Positions 46,954-55,580 of a DNA stretch of 64,000 nt are shown piece after piece. This DNA comes from Reyranella sp. (GTDB taxonomy: Bacteria > Pseudomonadota > Alphaproteobacteria > Reyranellales > Reyranellaceae): contig NZ_JAFKJN010000016.1 in assembly GCF_017305915.1 (NCBI RefSeq), positions 124,001 through 188,000 of the forward strand, given 5' to 3'. Under the pieces are notes generated by a model, which had not been told where the DNA came from, did not search any database, and saw nothing but the letters and a program-made list of their open reading frames with translations. A program made the translations under genes and the position numbers. Position 1 is the stretch's first letter. Every line of letters starts with the position of its first letter.

Positions 46954-48360
46954 TTGCGGCTTAGAGTATGGGCGCTGCTCGGCGTGCTTGCCGTTTGCGG
47001 CGGCTTGGGTTCGCGCCCATTTGCCGTGCCGCCGGCGTACGCCCAGGCACCGGCCGCCGGCGCCCCAGCCGCGCCGCCCGCGAACCCGACCGCAACCAGC
47101 AAGGCTGAGCTGGATCGCCAATACGACGCCGCCTTCCAGGAGATGCTGCAGAAGCCGGCCGATCTCGACGTGCTGTTCAAGTTCGCCGCGATCGCCAGCC
47201 AGACCGGCGACCTCGAGGGTGCGATCTCGGCCCTCGAGCGCATGCTGCTGATCAACGCGAACCTGCCGCGCGTGCGGCTGGAGCTGGGCGTTCTCTATTA
47301 CCGGTTGAACTCCTACGAGGTCGCCCGCACCTACCTCGAGGGCGCGTTGCAGTCGCCCAGCGTGCCTCCGGACGTGCGCAACCGGGCCGAGCAGTTCCTG
47401 GCGCAGATCGTGAACCAGGCGAAGCCCTCGCAGTTCCATGGCGAGGCCTTCGTCGGCTTCCGCTACCAGTCGAACGCCAATCTCGGTCCGGCGACCTCCG
47501 CGGTGCGCCTGTTCGGCCAGGCCGCCAACCTCAACCAGCAAGCCATCGGCTCGCCCGACTGGGGCGCAGTCAGCACGCTGCAGGTGCGCCACACCTACGA
47601 TTTCGGCACCCAGGACAAGGCGACGCTGGAGACCTTCTTCACCGGCTACGCCAACCGGCAGTTCACCCAGTCGGCGGCCAATGTCTGGCTGCTCGACCTG
47701 ACGACCGGCCCGCGCTTCCAGGTCTTCAACGGCACGTTCGAGGACATGACGGTCAAGCCGTTGCTGGCGGCCGGCGCGATCTGGGTGAACGACACGTATT
47801 ACTACGCAAGCTACGGCGGCGGCGTCGAGGTCAACACCCTGCTGTCCGACCGCCTCCGCAACGTCTCGACCGCGGTATGGCGCCGCCACGAGAACACCGA
47901 CACCGCCTACCTGCCGACCAACAGCCTGTTCAGGGGCACGGAGTACACGTTCAACACCGTGTTTCCCTTCCAGCTGACGCCGATCGTCTCGCTGTTCGGC
48001 AGCGGCAGCGCCCAGCGCTTCATGTCCGACCTGGCACCGTGGCAGAGCTACACCCTGTGGGGCATCGGCGGCGGCATGACCTTCCGGTTCGGCGACCCGG
48101 TGCTGAAGACCGGCCTGCCGTGGATCGTCAGCCTGACCGCCAGCGAGCAGTGGTGGCACTACGATGCGCCCGACGTGACGGTCGACCCGACCGCCTACCG
48201 CGACCAGACGGACTTCATCCTGAATCTGACGCTGGCGGTGCCATTCGATGAGCGCACGACCTTCAGCGTGTCGGGCGGGCGCTTCGTGCGCAACGCGACG
48301 CTGCCCAACTACGCGTTCGAGAACAACAACGTGATGTTCGGCGTCAGCTGGCGGTTCTGA
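46954..48360 (+). CDS. Slam-like outer-membrane secretion protein (type XI secretion, TPR + barrel)
   Basis: 468 residues from a TTG start with a GAGTGGGG site. The signal peptide is 1-30. Residues about 48-155 are TPR-like helices (DAAFQEMLQKPADLDVLFKF, LEGAISALERMLLINANLPR, VRLELGVLYYRLNSYEVART). Residues about 160-468 are a beta-barrel of alternating aromatic strands, beginning FHGEAFVGFRYQSNANLGPA and ending MFGVSWRF. This TPR-plus-barrel plan is that of Slam/DUF560 proteins, which move TbpB-like cargo across the outer membrane. The next gene ends in such a cargo barrel. Alternative: a generic TPR-barrel exporter. Confidence 0.75.
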   Translation: MRLRVWALLGVLAVCGGLGSRPFAVPPAYAQAPAAGAPAAPPANPTATSKAELDRQYDAAFQEMLQKPADLDVLFKFAAIASQTGDLEGAISALERMLLINANLPRVRLELGVLYYRLNSYEVARTYLEGALQSPSVPPDVRNRAEQFLAQIVNQAKPSQFHGEAFVGFRYQSNANLGPATSAVRLFGQAANLNQQAIGSPDWGAVSTLQVRHTYDFGTQDKATLETFFTGYANRQFTQSAANVWLLDLTTGPRFQVFNGTFEDMTVKPLLAAGAIWVNDTYYYASYGGGVEVNTLLSDRLRNVSTAVWRRHENTDTAYLPTNSLFRGTEYTFNTVFPFQLTPIVSLFGSGSAQRFMSDLAPWQSYTLWGIGGGMTFRFGDPVLKTGLPWIVSLTASEQWWHYDAPDVTVDPTAYRDQTDFILNLTLAVPFDERTTFSVSGGRFVRNATLPNYAFENNNVMFGVSWRF

Positions 48361-48479
48361 CATGGCGCAAATCGGGCAAACCGCACACCGTCGCGAAACC
48401 CGCGTAACCGACGCGCGCTGGCATGCGCCGTTGCAACTGATAAGGATCGCCTCAGACAACCGTTCTCCGGAGAAACTCG

Positions 48480-51287
48480 ATGGCCAAGAGTAGCTTCGTC
48501 GGCTCGTCTCTGTTTCGAGTCACGCTGGTGGGCGTTGCGATGCTCGCCCCGTACGCGCCGCAGGCTCATGCCCGGATCGGTGTCACCTCGGCGACCGACG
48601 GCGATCCGCTCGGCAAGCCGCCGCAGGAGAACGAGCGGGTGCTGCGCATCGGCATCGACGTGCAGGCCAACGAGATCGTCACCACCAAGGCCAACGACCG
48701 CGCCCACCTGGTCTTCCTCGACGGCACCTCGATCACGGTCGGGCCCAACGCGCAGCTGACGCTCGACAAGTTCGTCTACGACCCCGACACCAAGAAGGGC
48801 GAGCTGGCGATCAATGCCACCAAGGGCGTGTTCCGCATCGTCGGCGGCAAGATCAGCAAGACCAACGCCATCATCGTAACGACGCCGTCCAGCACCATGG
48901 GCATCCGCGGCGGCATCGCGATCTTCAACGTCAACAGCGTCCAGACCGTCTCGACCTTCGTCTTCGGCTCGAGCCTGACCGTGAACGGCGGCGGCGCGAC
49001 CCAGACCATCACTCGGCCCGGCTCGCAGGTCGTCACCAACTTCGGCGGCACGCCGGGCAATCCGACGCCGGTGCCGCGCGGCGGGCTGACCGGCAACCTC
49101 AACACGCTCGAGGGGGGTACCGGCGGCACGGGCGGCGGCGCCGATCAGCAGTCGCAGAATTCCGGCTTCTCGGGGCAGAACTCGGGCAAGGGCCCGCAGA
49201 CCTACACCCCGCCGCAGCCGACGACCACGACGACGTCGAACACGACGACCCAGGTCGTCAGCAACACCAACCCGGCGAGCAATGCCAACAGCCAGCCGAC
49301 CGTCAAGACGACCGCCACCACGACGACGACCACCGAGACGACCAACACGACGCTGATCGTCACCCGCGGCCGCTTCCTGCAGGACACACCCTATCTGCCG
49401 GCAACCTTCAATCCCTCCACCCTGAGCGCCGCTCGCAACCCCGACAACAACCAACAGCTTAGCGACAGCGGCAGCGCGTCGAACAAGACGACCACCACCA
49501 CGACGACCACGACCACCACCGAGACCCAGGGCGGTGCCGTCATCAGCCAGAGCTCGACCAGCAAGTCGTCTTCGGTGACCACCCCGACGCTCGCGACCAT
49601 CAGTGCGCCGGGCAACGGCTCGTCGAGCGAAGGATCCAGCGGCGGCTCGCTGACCGTGCCGTGGCTGCCAGGCCAGATCTTCCAGTTCAACGTCGACACC
49701 TCGTTCGGGCCGGCGAACGGCCTCGGCCTGGTCGCGGCGAACCAGAACTTCTTCGCCTATACTTTCGTCGTCGCAAGCGGGGTGAATGCCGGCCAGAAAT
49801 TCCTGGTCTTCGGCGGCGACCAGACGCCCAGGGCGAACTTCCCGGTTCAAGGCGTCGGCGCCCAGACGCTGACCAACCTCTCCGGCCCCGGCAATCTGCC
49901 GTTCGCCCCGAATTCGGTCGGCGGCGACGCCGGGCTGAAGGCGGCGGCCAACGTCTCGCCGCTCTATTCGGTGTACACACCCAACCTGAACGGCCACGGC
50001 ACGGCCGTACCCGATGCCCTGCAGGTGACTATCGCCTTCTCCGGCAACACCACGACGCAGAAGTCTTATATGGGCGTGTTCATCTCGAACTACGGCACCG
50101 ACAGCGCCACCAACACGGTCTATGGCGCCGGCACCTTCATGGATTCCTACCGGCTGGGCGCCAACCAGAGGATCGGCCGCGGGATCTCCTACCAGGCCAC
50201 CGCCGACACCGGCACAGGCAACGCGATCTATGGCGAGACCGGCCAATACCAGGTCTACGTCCCGGACAAGGTCACGACGACCCGCACCCCGGGCGCGGCG
50301 CTCGACCAGTCGGCGGCCAACCAGGTCCCCACCTCCTATTACCCGGTAACGATGGCGACGCCGGTGGCCGACACCGGCACCCTGCCGCCGGACCTCGGCC
50401 AGCAGCGCACGACGCAGACCATGGGCGGCTATGTCGGCGGCCTGGTCGAATCGCGCAACGGCAACAGCTTCACCACGCGCATCCCGCTGCTCGCCAGCGG
50501 CCCAAGCGATGTCTCGATCTCGACCAACGCGGCGACCAACCAGGCGATGGGCACGATCGTCCTGCGCGGGCTGGACGGCTCGCTGTTCTCGACCACCACC
50601 CTGGAGCTCGGCGGCAAGAGCGGCGCCAACGGGCCGGCGAGCGCCTTCATCGACAACAGCCGCTACGCGATGATCACCCAGACCAACGACTCCGACCGGC
50701 AGTCGAAGGTGCAGGACCTGTTCCACACCTACAACATCACCGACAACACCATGTTGGCGAGCTACAAGACCGCGCCGGCGGCATTGCCGGGCGGCGTGCA
50801 GCCCTGCACCTGCGAGTATCTGAGCTGGGGCTTCTGGAGCTCGAACATCAACTACACCGGCGGCTACCGCAACGGGCAGACCGACAACATCAACCTCGGC
50901 AGCTACGTCGTCGGCCAGCTGACGACCGCGCTGCAGATGCCGCAGACCGGGACCGCCACCTACAACGGCTTCATGATCGGCAACGTGCAGAACGGCAACA
51001 ACGCCTATGTCGGGAGCGGCACCTACAGCATGCCGTGGAACTACGCCAATCGCGCCGGCACCTTCAGCGCCACGTTCGACGGCACCCAGTATGGCGGCCT
51101 GGTGGCCGCGCAGCCCGGTTCCGGTGGCGTCAATTTCGCCGGCGCCTTCGGCAGCGCCAATCTCCGGGTCGGTGCGCTGGTCGGCTCCTTCTTCGGACCG
51201 CAAGCGCAGAACCAGGGCGGCGCCTTCACCATCGGCAACAACTTCACGAGCTACAAGGCATCCGGCATCTTCGCCGGCCAGAAGTGA
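48480..51287 (+). CDS. FecR-domain protein with TbpB-like C-terminal barrel, probable Slam cargo
   Basis: 935 residues. The signal peptide is 1-31 with no lipobox Cys. Residues about 50-160 form a FecR domain (EIVTTKANDRAHLVFLDGTS, LAINATKGVFRIVGGKISKT, IVTTPSSTMGIRGG). Residues about 230-400 are low complexity, rich in Thr, Asn and Ser with poly-Thr runs. The rest is beta-rich. The last about 75 residues (GTFSATFDGTQYGGL, FAGAFGSANLRVGALVGSFF, GPQAQNQGGAFTI, SGIFAGQK) match the pattern of the TbpB/factor-H-binding type C-terminal barrel, which Slam proteins recognise. The 119-bp gap after the Slam-like gene suggests joint transcription. It is likely surface-exposed or released; its ligand is unknown. 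Confidence 0.7.
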   Translation: MAKSSFVGSSLFRVTLVGVAMLAPYAPQAHARIGVTSATDGDPLGKPPQENERVLRIGIDVQANEIVTTKANDRAHLVFLDGTSITVGPNAQLTLDKFVYDPDTKKGELAINATKGVFRIVGGKISKTNAIIVTTPSSTMGIRGGIAIFNVNSVQTVSTFVFGSSLTVNGGGATQTITRPGSQVVTNFGGTPGNPTPVPRGGLTGNLNTLEGGTGGTGGGADQQSQNSGFSGQNSGKGPQTYTPPQPTTTTTSNTTTQVVSNTNPASNANSQPTVKTTATTTTTTETTNTTLIVTRGRFLQDTPYLPATFNPSTLSAARNPDNNQQLSDSGSASNKTTTTTTTTTTTETQGGAVISQSSTSKSSSVTTPTLATISAPGNGSSSEGSSGGSLTVPWLPGQIFQFNVDTSFGPANGLGLVAANQNFFAYTFVVASGVNAGQKFLVFGGDQTPRANFPVQGVGAQTLTNLSGPGNLPFAPNSVGGDAGLKAAANVSPLYSVYTPNLNGHGTAVPDALQVTIAFSGNTTTQKSYMGVFISNYGTDSATNTVYGAGTFMDSYRLGANQRIGRGISYQATADTGTGNAIYGETGQYQVYVPDKVTTTRTPGAALDQSAANQVPTSYYPVTMATPVADTGTLPPDLGQQRTTQTMGGYVGGLVESRNGNSFTTRIPLLASGPSDVSISTNAATNQAMGTIVLRGLDGSLFSTTTLELGGKSGANGPASAFIDNSRYAMITQTNDSDRQSKVQDLFHTYNITDNTMLASYKTAPAALPGGVQPCTCEYLSWGFWSSNINYTGGYRNGQTDNINLGSYVVGQLTTALQMPQTGTATYNGFMIGNVQNGNNAYVGSGTYSMPWNYANRAGTFSATFDGTQYGGLVAAQPGSGGVNFAGAFGSANLRVGALVGSFFGPQAQNQGGAFTIGNNFTSYKASGIFAGQK

Positions 51288-51294
51288 CCGACCC

Positions 51295-51774
51295 CTAGGC
51301 CCGTCCGATTCGCGCGGCGATGAAGTCGGCGATGCCGGCGATGTCGTCGCGCGCGAACGATGGCAGACCGCTCGGCCGGCTGTCTGAGGCGATGGCGACG
51401 ATGTTGTGCGTCGCCACGTCCATCGGCTGCGTGTCGTCCGAGCGCACCTCGATCTTGGGATGCGACTCTTGCTTGAAGCCCTCGACCAGCACCAGGTCGG
51501 CCGGCGCCAGCCGCGCCAGCACCTCGGCCAGGGTCGCCTCTTCCTGCTCGCGCATGATGGCGTAGCGCGGGCCCGTCACCAGCGCGACCTCGGTCGCGCC
51601 GGCGGCGCGATGGCGGAACGAATCGGTGTCGGGCTTGTCGATGTCGGCCGCGTGATGGGCATGCTTGACCGTGGCGACGCGCCAGCCGCGGCGCACGAAC
51701 TCGGCGACCAGCCGCTCGGTCAGCGTGGTCTTGCCCGCATTCTTCCAGCCGGTGACGCCGAAAACTGGGCTCAC
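51295..51774 (-). CDS. mobB: Molybdopterin-guanine dinucleotide biosynthesis protein B
   Basis: 159 residues from a GTG that overlaps the fdhD stop. The P-loop is VFGVTGWKNAGKTTLTERLV (residues about 4-23), followed by VATVKHAHHAADIDKPDTDS and DLVLVEGFKQESHPKIEV. MobB is a GTPase that helps MobA attach GMP to molybdopterin to form bis-MGD, the cofactor of formate dehydrogenase-type enzymes. Translational coupling to fdhD supports a shared role in formate dehydrogenase maturation. Confidence 0.9.
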   Translation of the reverse strand: MSPVFGVTGWKNAGKTTLTERLVAEFVRRGWRVATVKHAHHAADIDKPDTDSFRHRAAGATEVALVTGPRYAIMREQEEATLAEVLARLAPADLVLVEGFKQESHPKIEVRSDDTQPMDVATHNIVAIASDSRPSGLPSFARDDIAGIADFIAARIGRA

Positions 51775-52595
51775 GCCTCGATCCGTTCGCCGTGGGCGTA
51801 GACGGTGAGCCGGTTGTCGCGCACGAAGGCGACCAGCGCCAGGCCCGCCTGCTCCGCCGTGGCGATCGCTAGCGAGGTCGGCGCCGACACCGCGGCGATC
51901 GCGGCCGCATCGATCGCCGCCGCCTTCTGCACCATCTCGTAGGAGCAGCGGCTGGTGACCACGACGAAGCCACCGTCCCGCTCCCCTGGGCCGCCGCGAT
52001 CCATCTTGGCCAGCGCGCCGGCGAGCTTGTCGAGCGCGTTGTGGCGGCCGACATCCTCGCGCACCAGCAGCAGGCTGCCGTCGGCGCGCGCCCAGCCCGC
52101 GGCGTGGGTGGCGCCGTTGTCCTTGTTGATGCGCTGCTCGCCGGGCAGCGCCGCCATCGCCCGCGTGATCGCCGCGCGCGACACCGTCGCCGTGGCGCGC
52201 GTCGCCGGCACCGGCCGCAACGCCGCCTCGAGGCTGTCGACGCCGCACAGGCCGCAGCCGGTGCGGCCGGACATGCTGCGGCGGCGCTCCTGCAGCACCG
52301 CCATGCGCTGGTTCGCGATCTGGAGGTTGACCTCGATGCCACGGCCGCCGAACGCGGTCCCGCGATCCTCGACCTCGATGTCGTAAATCTCCGACGGCTT
52401 TTCGACGATGTGCTCGGTGAGCGAGAAGCCGCGGGCGAAGTCCTCGAGGTCGCAGGGCGTGGCCATCATCACGGCATGGCTGATGCCATTATAGACCAGC
52501 GCCACCGCCACCTCCTCGGCGACGACCTCGTCGCGCAGCTCGGCGCCGGCGGCCGTCAGCCGCCGGGCCTGCAGATGGATCGAGCCGCCGTCCAC
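51771..52595 (-). CDS. fdhD: Formate dehydrogenase sulfurtransferase FdhD
   Basis: 274 residues from a GTG 2 bp below the DUF992 stop. Family marks are VALVYNGISHAVMMATPCDL, the catalytic Cys pair in GRTGCGLCGVDSL (C-G-x-C-G), and REDVGRHNALDKLAGALAKM. FdhD moves sulfur from IscS to the molybdenum cofactor so that formate dehydrogenase becomes active. No formate dehydrogenase subunit gene is in the window, but selABC lies 8 kb away, consistent with a selenocysteine-containing enzyme elsewhere (inference). Confidence 0.92.
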   Translation of the reverse strand: MDGGSIHLQARRLTAAGAELRDEVVAEEVAVALVYNGISHAVMMATPCDLEDFARGFSLTEHIVEKPSEIYDIEVEDRGTAFGGRGIEVNLQIANQRMAVLQERRRSMSGRTGCGLCGVDSLEAALRPVPATRATATVSRAAITRAMAALPGEQRINKDNGATHAAGWARADGSLLLVREDVGRHNALDKLAGALAKMDRGGPGERDGGFVVVTSRCSYEMVQKAAAIDAAAIAAVSAPTSLAIATAEQAGLALVAFVRDNRLTVYAHGERIEA

Positions 52596-52597
52596 GC

Positions 52598-53068
52598 CTA
52601 GCGGACGGGCTTGAGCGTCACGCCGGCGACGCCGGCGGCGATGTTCAGGCCGGCGCTGCCTTCGACGCTGACCGGCTGCAGCGTGATCTGCTTGTTCGAG
52701 CCGCCGAGCAGCACGTTGGCGCCGACGCCGGCGCCGACCGTGGCGCTCGCGGTGGCGCCGCCATACTCGCCGGCCAGCGCGCCTTTGGCGACCGTACCGG
52801 GCGCAAACACCAGCCAGACCATCTGCGCTTCCTTGGTGAATCCGATGTCGACGCCGTACTTGTTGATCGTGCCGACATAGCGCTCGCCGGCGCCGTCGGG
52901 CCGCACCAGCAGGCAATCCATGTCCTTGGAGGAGCCGAACACGAAGCCCATGCCGCCGGACACGCGGCATTGCAGCGAGCCGACATTAACGCCGTTGATT
53001 TGCGCGAATGGCGCACCGGATATCGCCATCGTGGCGGCGCCGACCAGAGCCGACAAAGATCGCTGCAT
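52598..53068 (-). CDS. DUF992 family secreted protein
   Basis: 156 residues. Signal peptide 1-23, then the DUF992 pattern VGSLQCRVSGGMGFVFGSSK, DMDCLLVRPDGAGERYVGTI, NKYGVDIGFTKEAQMVWLVF, and a Gly/Ala-rich C-terminus. The two cysteines probably form a disulfide in the periplasm. Function is unknown; the family is mostly alphaproteobacterial. An AAGGAG site precedes the ATG at 53068. The tight junction with fdhD (2 bp) suggests co-transcription although no functional link is known. Confidence 0.82.
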   Translation of the reverse strand: MQRSLSALVGAATMAISGAPFAQINGVNVGSLQCRVSGGMGFVFGSSKDMDCLLVRPDGAGERYVGTINKYGVDIGFTKEAQMVWLVFAPGTVAKGALAGEYGGATASATVGAGVGANVLLGGSNKQITLQPVSVEGSAGLNIAAGVAGVTLKPVR

Positions 53069-53214
53069 GATCTGCTCCTTCGAAGCGGGGAACGGCCCGA
53101 CTCTATCCCGCCGGGCAGGCGGGTCCAACCCACCCCTTTGCGGACTTGACCTGCGTCGAGACATGGCACTGCGAAAGCCATAGAATCGGCAGGGACCGGA
53201 CAGGGGAACCGAAG

Positions 53215-54264
53215 ATGGCGAGCGAGTCGCGCGACCTCACGCGTACCACCCTGGCGGTGCTGTTCATCGGCGGGCTGATGGTGGCTTCGTTCGTGGTGGT
53301 GCGGCCTTTCCTCCCCGCCGTAGTGTGGGCGACAACCCTGGTGATCGCGACCTGGCCGCTGATGTTGAGGGTTCAGGCGGCGCTCGGCGGACGGCGCGGC
53401 CTGGCGGTGACGGCGATGACCCTGGTGCTCGCACTGGTGGTACTGGTGCCTCTGTCGGTCGCGATCGGCGCCGTGGTGTCCCACTCCGACCGGATCGCCG
53501 CCTTCGTCACGGCGGCGCCCAGCCTCCATGTGCCCCCGCCGCCCGGCTGGGTGAGCGACATCCCGCTCATCGGCCGGCCGCTGGCCGAGCGCTGGCTGCG
53601 GCTGGCGGAGGCCGGTGTCGACGACGTCCTGCGCCTGGTGCGGCCCTATCTCGGCACCGCGACGCAGTGGTTCGTCGGCCTCGCCGGCGGCGTCGGCGGC
53701 ACCCTTGTCCATCTCCTGCTCACCATCGTCTTCGCCGCAATCCTCTACGCCCGCGGCGAGAAGGCCGGGGCATGGCTCGTGCGGTTCGGCCGGCGGCTCG
53801 CGGGCGACCGTGGCGCGGAGGCTGTCATGCTCGCCGGACAGGCGACCCGCAGCGTGGCCCTCGGCGTCGTCGTCACCGCGATCGCCCAGACCGCCGTGGT
53901 CGGCATCGGATTGGCCGTGACCGGCGTGCCGCAGGCGGCGTTGCTCAGCGCCATCGTGCTGCTGCTCTGCGTGGCCCAGCTCGGCCCCGTGGTGGTGGCG
54001 GTGCCGGCGATCGTCTGGCTGTTCTGGTCAGGCAATACGGGGCTAGGCATCGTCCTCACCGTCTTCACGATCGTTGCGCTGACGCTGGACAACTTCCTGC
54101 GGCCGATCCTGATCAAGCGCGGCGCCGACCTGCCGTTGCTGCTGATCCTGGCCGGCGTGATCGGCGGACTGCTGGCGTTCGGCCTGCTTGGCCTTTTCCT
54201 CGGCCCGGTGATCCTGGCGGTCAGCTACACGCTGCTGCAACGCTGGGTCGCCGAAGCCGGCTAG
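53215..54264 (+). CDS. AI-2E family transporter (second copy)
   Basis: 349 residues, about eight membrane helices. Family pattern: VVVRPFLPAVVWATTLVIAT near the start, PPPPGWVSDIPLIGRPLAER in the periplasmic loop, FAAILYARGEKAGAWLVRFG, and NFLRPILIKRGADLPLLLIL near the end. It is a second, divergent member besides the gene at 28559; the longer N-terminal half and the PPPPGW loop place it in the YhhT/PerM-like group. Transported solute unknown. Its stop shares the palindrome CTAG with the convergent senA stop. An AGGGGAA site precedes the ATG. Confidence 0.85.
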   Translation: MASESRDLTRTTLAVLFIGGLMVASFVVVRPFLPAVVWATTLVIATWPLMLRVQAALGGRRGLAVTAMTLVLALVVLVPLSVAIGAVVSHSDRIAAFVTAAPSLHVPPPPGWVSDIPLIGRPLAERWLRLAEAGVDDVLRLVRPYLGTATQWFVGLAGGVGGTLVHLLLTIVFAAILYARGEKAGAWLVRFGRRLAGDRGAEAVMLAGQATRSVALGVVVTAIAQTAVVGIGLAVTGVPQAALLSAIVLLLCVAQLGPVVVAVPAIVWLFWSGNTGLGIVLTVFTIVALTLDNFLRPILIKRGADLPLLLILAGVIGGLLAFGLLGLFLGPVILAVSYTLLQRWVAEAG

Positions 54265-55580
54265 CCGATCGCGCAGCTCCGAAATCCGGCGAACACATCG
54301 CAGCGATCCGGCGTGAAGAAATTGCGGTAGGCCGGCCGGGCGATGCGCTGGCTGGTCGCCCAGCAGCCGCCGCGCAGCACCTTGCGCGTGCCGAACCAAG
54401 GCTGCGAGTAGTCCTTGTAAGGATCGGCCGCGAAGCCGTCGAACGGCAGGAAGTCCGAGGCCGTCCACTCCCAGACATTGCCGATCATCTGCCGGCAACC
54501 GAAGGCGCTGTCGCCCTCGCCCAGCGCCGCGACGTCGATCGGCCCGTCGAAGGCGAAATCCGTATTGGCGCGCGCAGGCGTCGGCGGCGCATCGCCCCAC
54601 GGCCAGCGCCGGCGCGTGCTGGCGAGCCGATCGCCGGTGGCCTCGCCGACGGCGGCGGCTTCCCACTCGGCTTCGCTCGGCAGCCGCCGCCCGGCCCAGC
54701 GGCACCACGCGCTGGCCTCGAACCAGTTCACGAACGCCACGGCCGCATCCGGCGCCAGCGCCTCGACCTCGCGATAGCGCCGCGCCGTCCAGACGCCGTC
54801 GCGCTTGGCCACCCAGTAGACGGGATGCTGGGCATCGCGCGCCTGCCGCCAGTCCCAGCCGGCATCGCACCAGAACTCGCGCCGGCGGTAGCCGCCCTCG
54901 TCGACGAAGGCGGCGAACTCGGCGTTGGTCACGGCGGCGCGGGCGATCTTGAACGGCGCCAGCTCGACCGGATGAGCCCACTTCTCGTTGTCGAACACGA
55001 AACCTTCGGCAGCGCCCGAGCCCAGCCGCCACGAGCCCCCGAGAACGACGGCATCGCCGGCCAGCGCATTCGCGCGCGGATGCGCCGCGCTGCCGAGCCC
55101 CTGCGGCGGCGCGTTGGACGAGGTCTGGCGCATGTAGGCTTGGGCCTCGATGTGCATGTCCTCGTGGCGAATCGACAGGTCGTAGAAGTAGCGCATCTCG
55201 TCGGAGAGGCTGCGGCCCAGCAGCTCCTCCTGCCGGGCCAGCACGTCGGCCATGTATTGGCGGGTGCCGTCGCGATCGGGCAGGTCGAGATGCCAGCGCA
55301 TCTTGTGCGCGACGTTGCTCGAGTCCCACAGCGAGTCGCAGCGCTCGATCAGCGGTGCGCGCCGCGCGGCATGACGCAGGGTCCAGTATTCGTGGAACCA
55401 GGCGATATGGCCGATCTCCCAGAGTACCGGATTGACGATTTCCCGATACGGGCCCATCAATTCGGCCGATGACAGATCTTCCGTCAAGCGCTCGGTGCGA
55501 TGACGGGCCTCGCGCAGTTGCGCCACGAGTTCGGTCGCGGATGCTCCGCTGGTCGGCCGAGGTGCATCGCCATGGTCCAT
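54261..55580 (-). CDS. senA: Selenoneine synthase SenA (EgtB-like)
   Basis: 439 residues. N-terminal DinB-type domain with the iron ligands H58 (EIGHIAWFHEYW), H139 and H143 (RHEDMHIEAQAY). The C-terminal FGE-sulfatase domain has VLGGSWRLGSGAAEGFVFDN, the WCRWAGRRLPSEAEWEAAA segment, MIGNVWEWTASDF and KVLRGGCWAT, ending FAGFRSC. This is the EgtB architecture. The divergent senB-type gene at its 5' end identifies it as SenA rather than ergothioneine-forming EgtB: it would join a selenosugar to hercynine. ATG at 55580 overlaps the senB ATG; an in-frame GTG 18 codons later is a credible alternative start. EgtD, which supplies hercynine, is not in the window. Confidence 0.8.
   Translation of the reverse strand: MDHGDAPRPTSGASATELVAQLREARHRTERLTEDLSSAELMGPYREIVNPVLWEIGHIAWFHEYWTLRHAARRAPLIERCDSLWDSSNVAHKMRWHLDLPDRDGTRQYMADVLARQEELLGRSLSDEMRYFYDLSIRHEDMHIEAQAYMRQTSSNAPPQGLGSAAHPRANALAGDAVVLGGSWRLGSGAAEGFVFDNEKWAHPVELAPFKIARAAVTNAEFAAFVDEGGYRRREFWCDAGWDWRQARDAQHPVYWVAKRDGVWTARRYREVEALAPDAAVAFVNWFEASAWCRWAGRRLPSEAEWEAAAVGEATGDRLASTRRRWPWGDAPPTPARANTDFAFDGPIDVAALGEGDSAFGCRQMIGNVWEWTASDFLPFDGFAADPYKDYSQPWFGTRKVLRGGCWATSQRIARPAYRNFFTPDRCDVFAGFRSCAIG

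Noticed and set aside
49200..49560. Repeated ACGACCACC tracts considered as a CRISPR or microsatellite array
   Set aside because: The repeats are in frame, of irregular length and without spacers; they encode poly-Thr in a real gene.
48309..51203. 964-codon minus-strand frame opposite the FecR/TbpB-like gene
   Set aside because: The plus strand has a signal peptide, FecR motif and barrel end; the minus product is Gly/Arg/Asp/Val-rich without motifs.
54261..55580. Annotation as EgtB (ergothioneine synthase)
   Set aside because: Domains fit both, but the immediate divergent neighbour is a SenB-type glycosyltransferase and no egtD is present, so SenA is the better call. Phylogeny would settle it.
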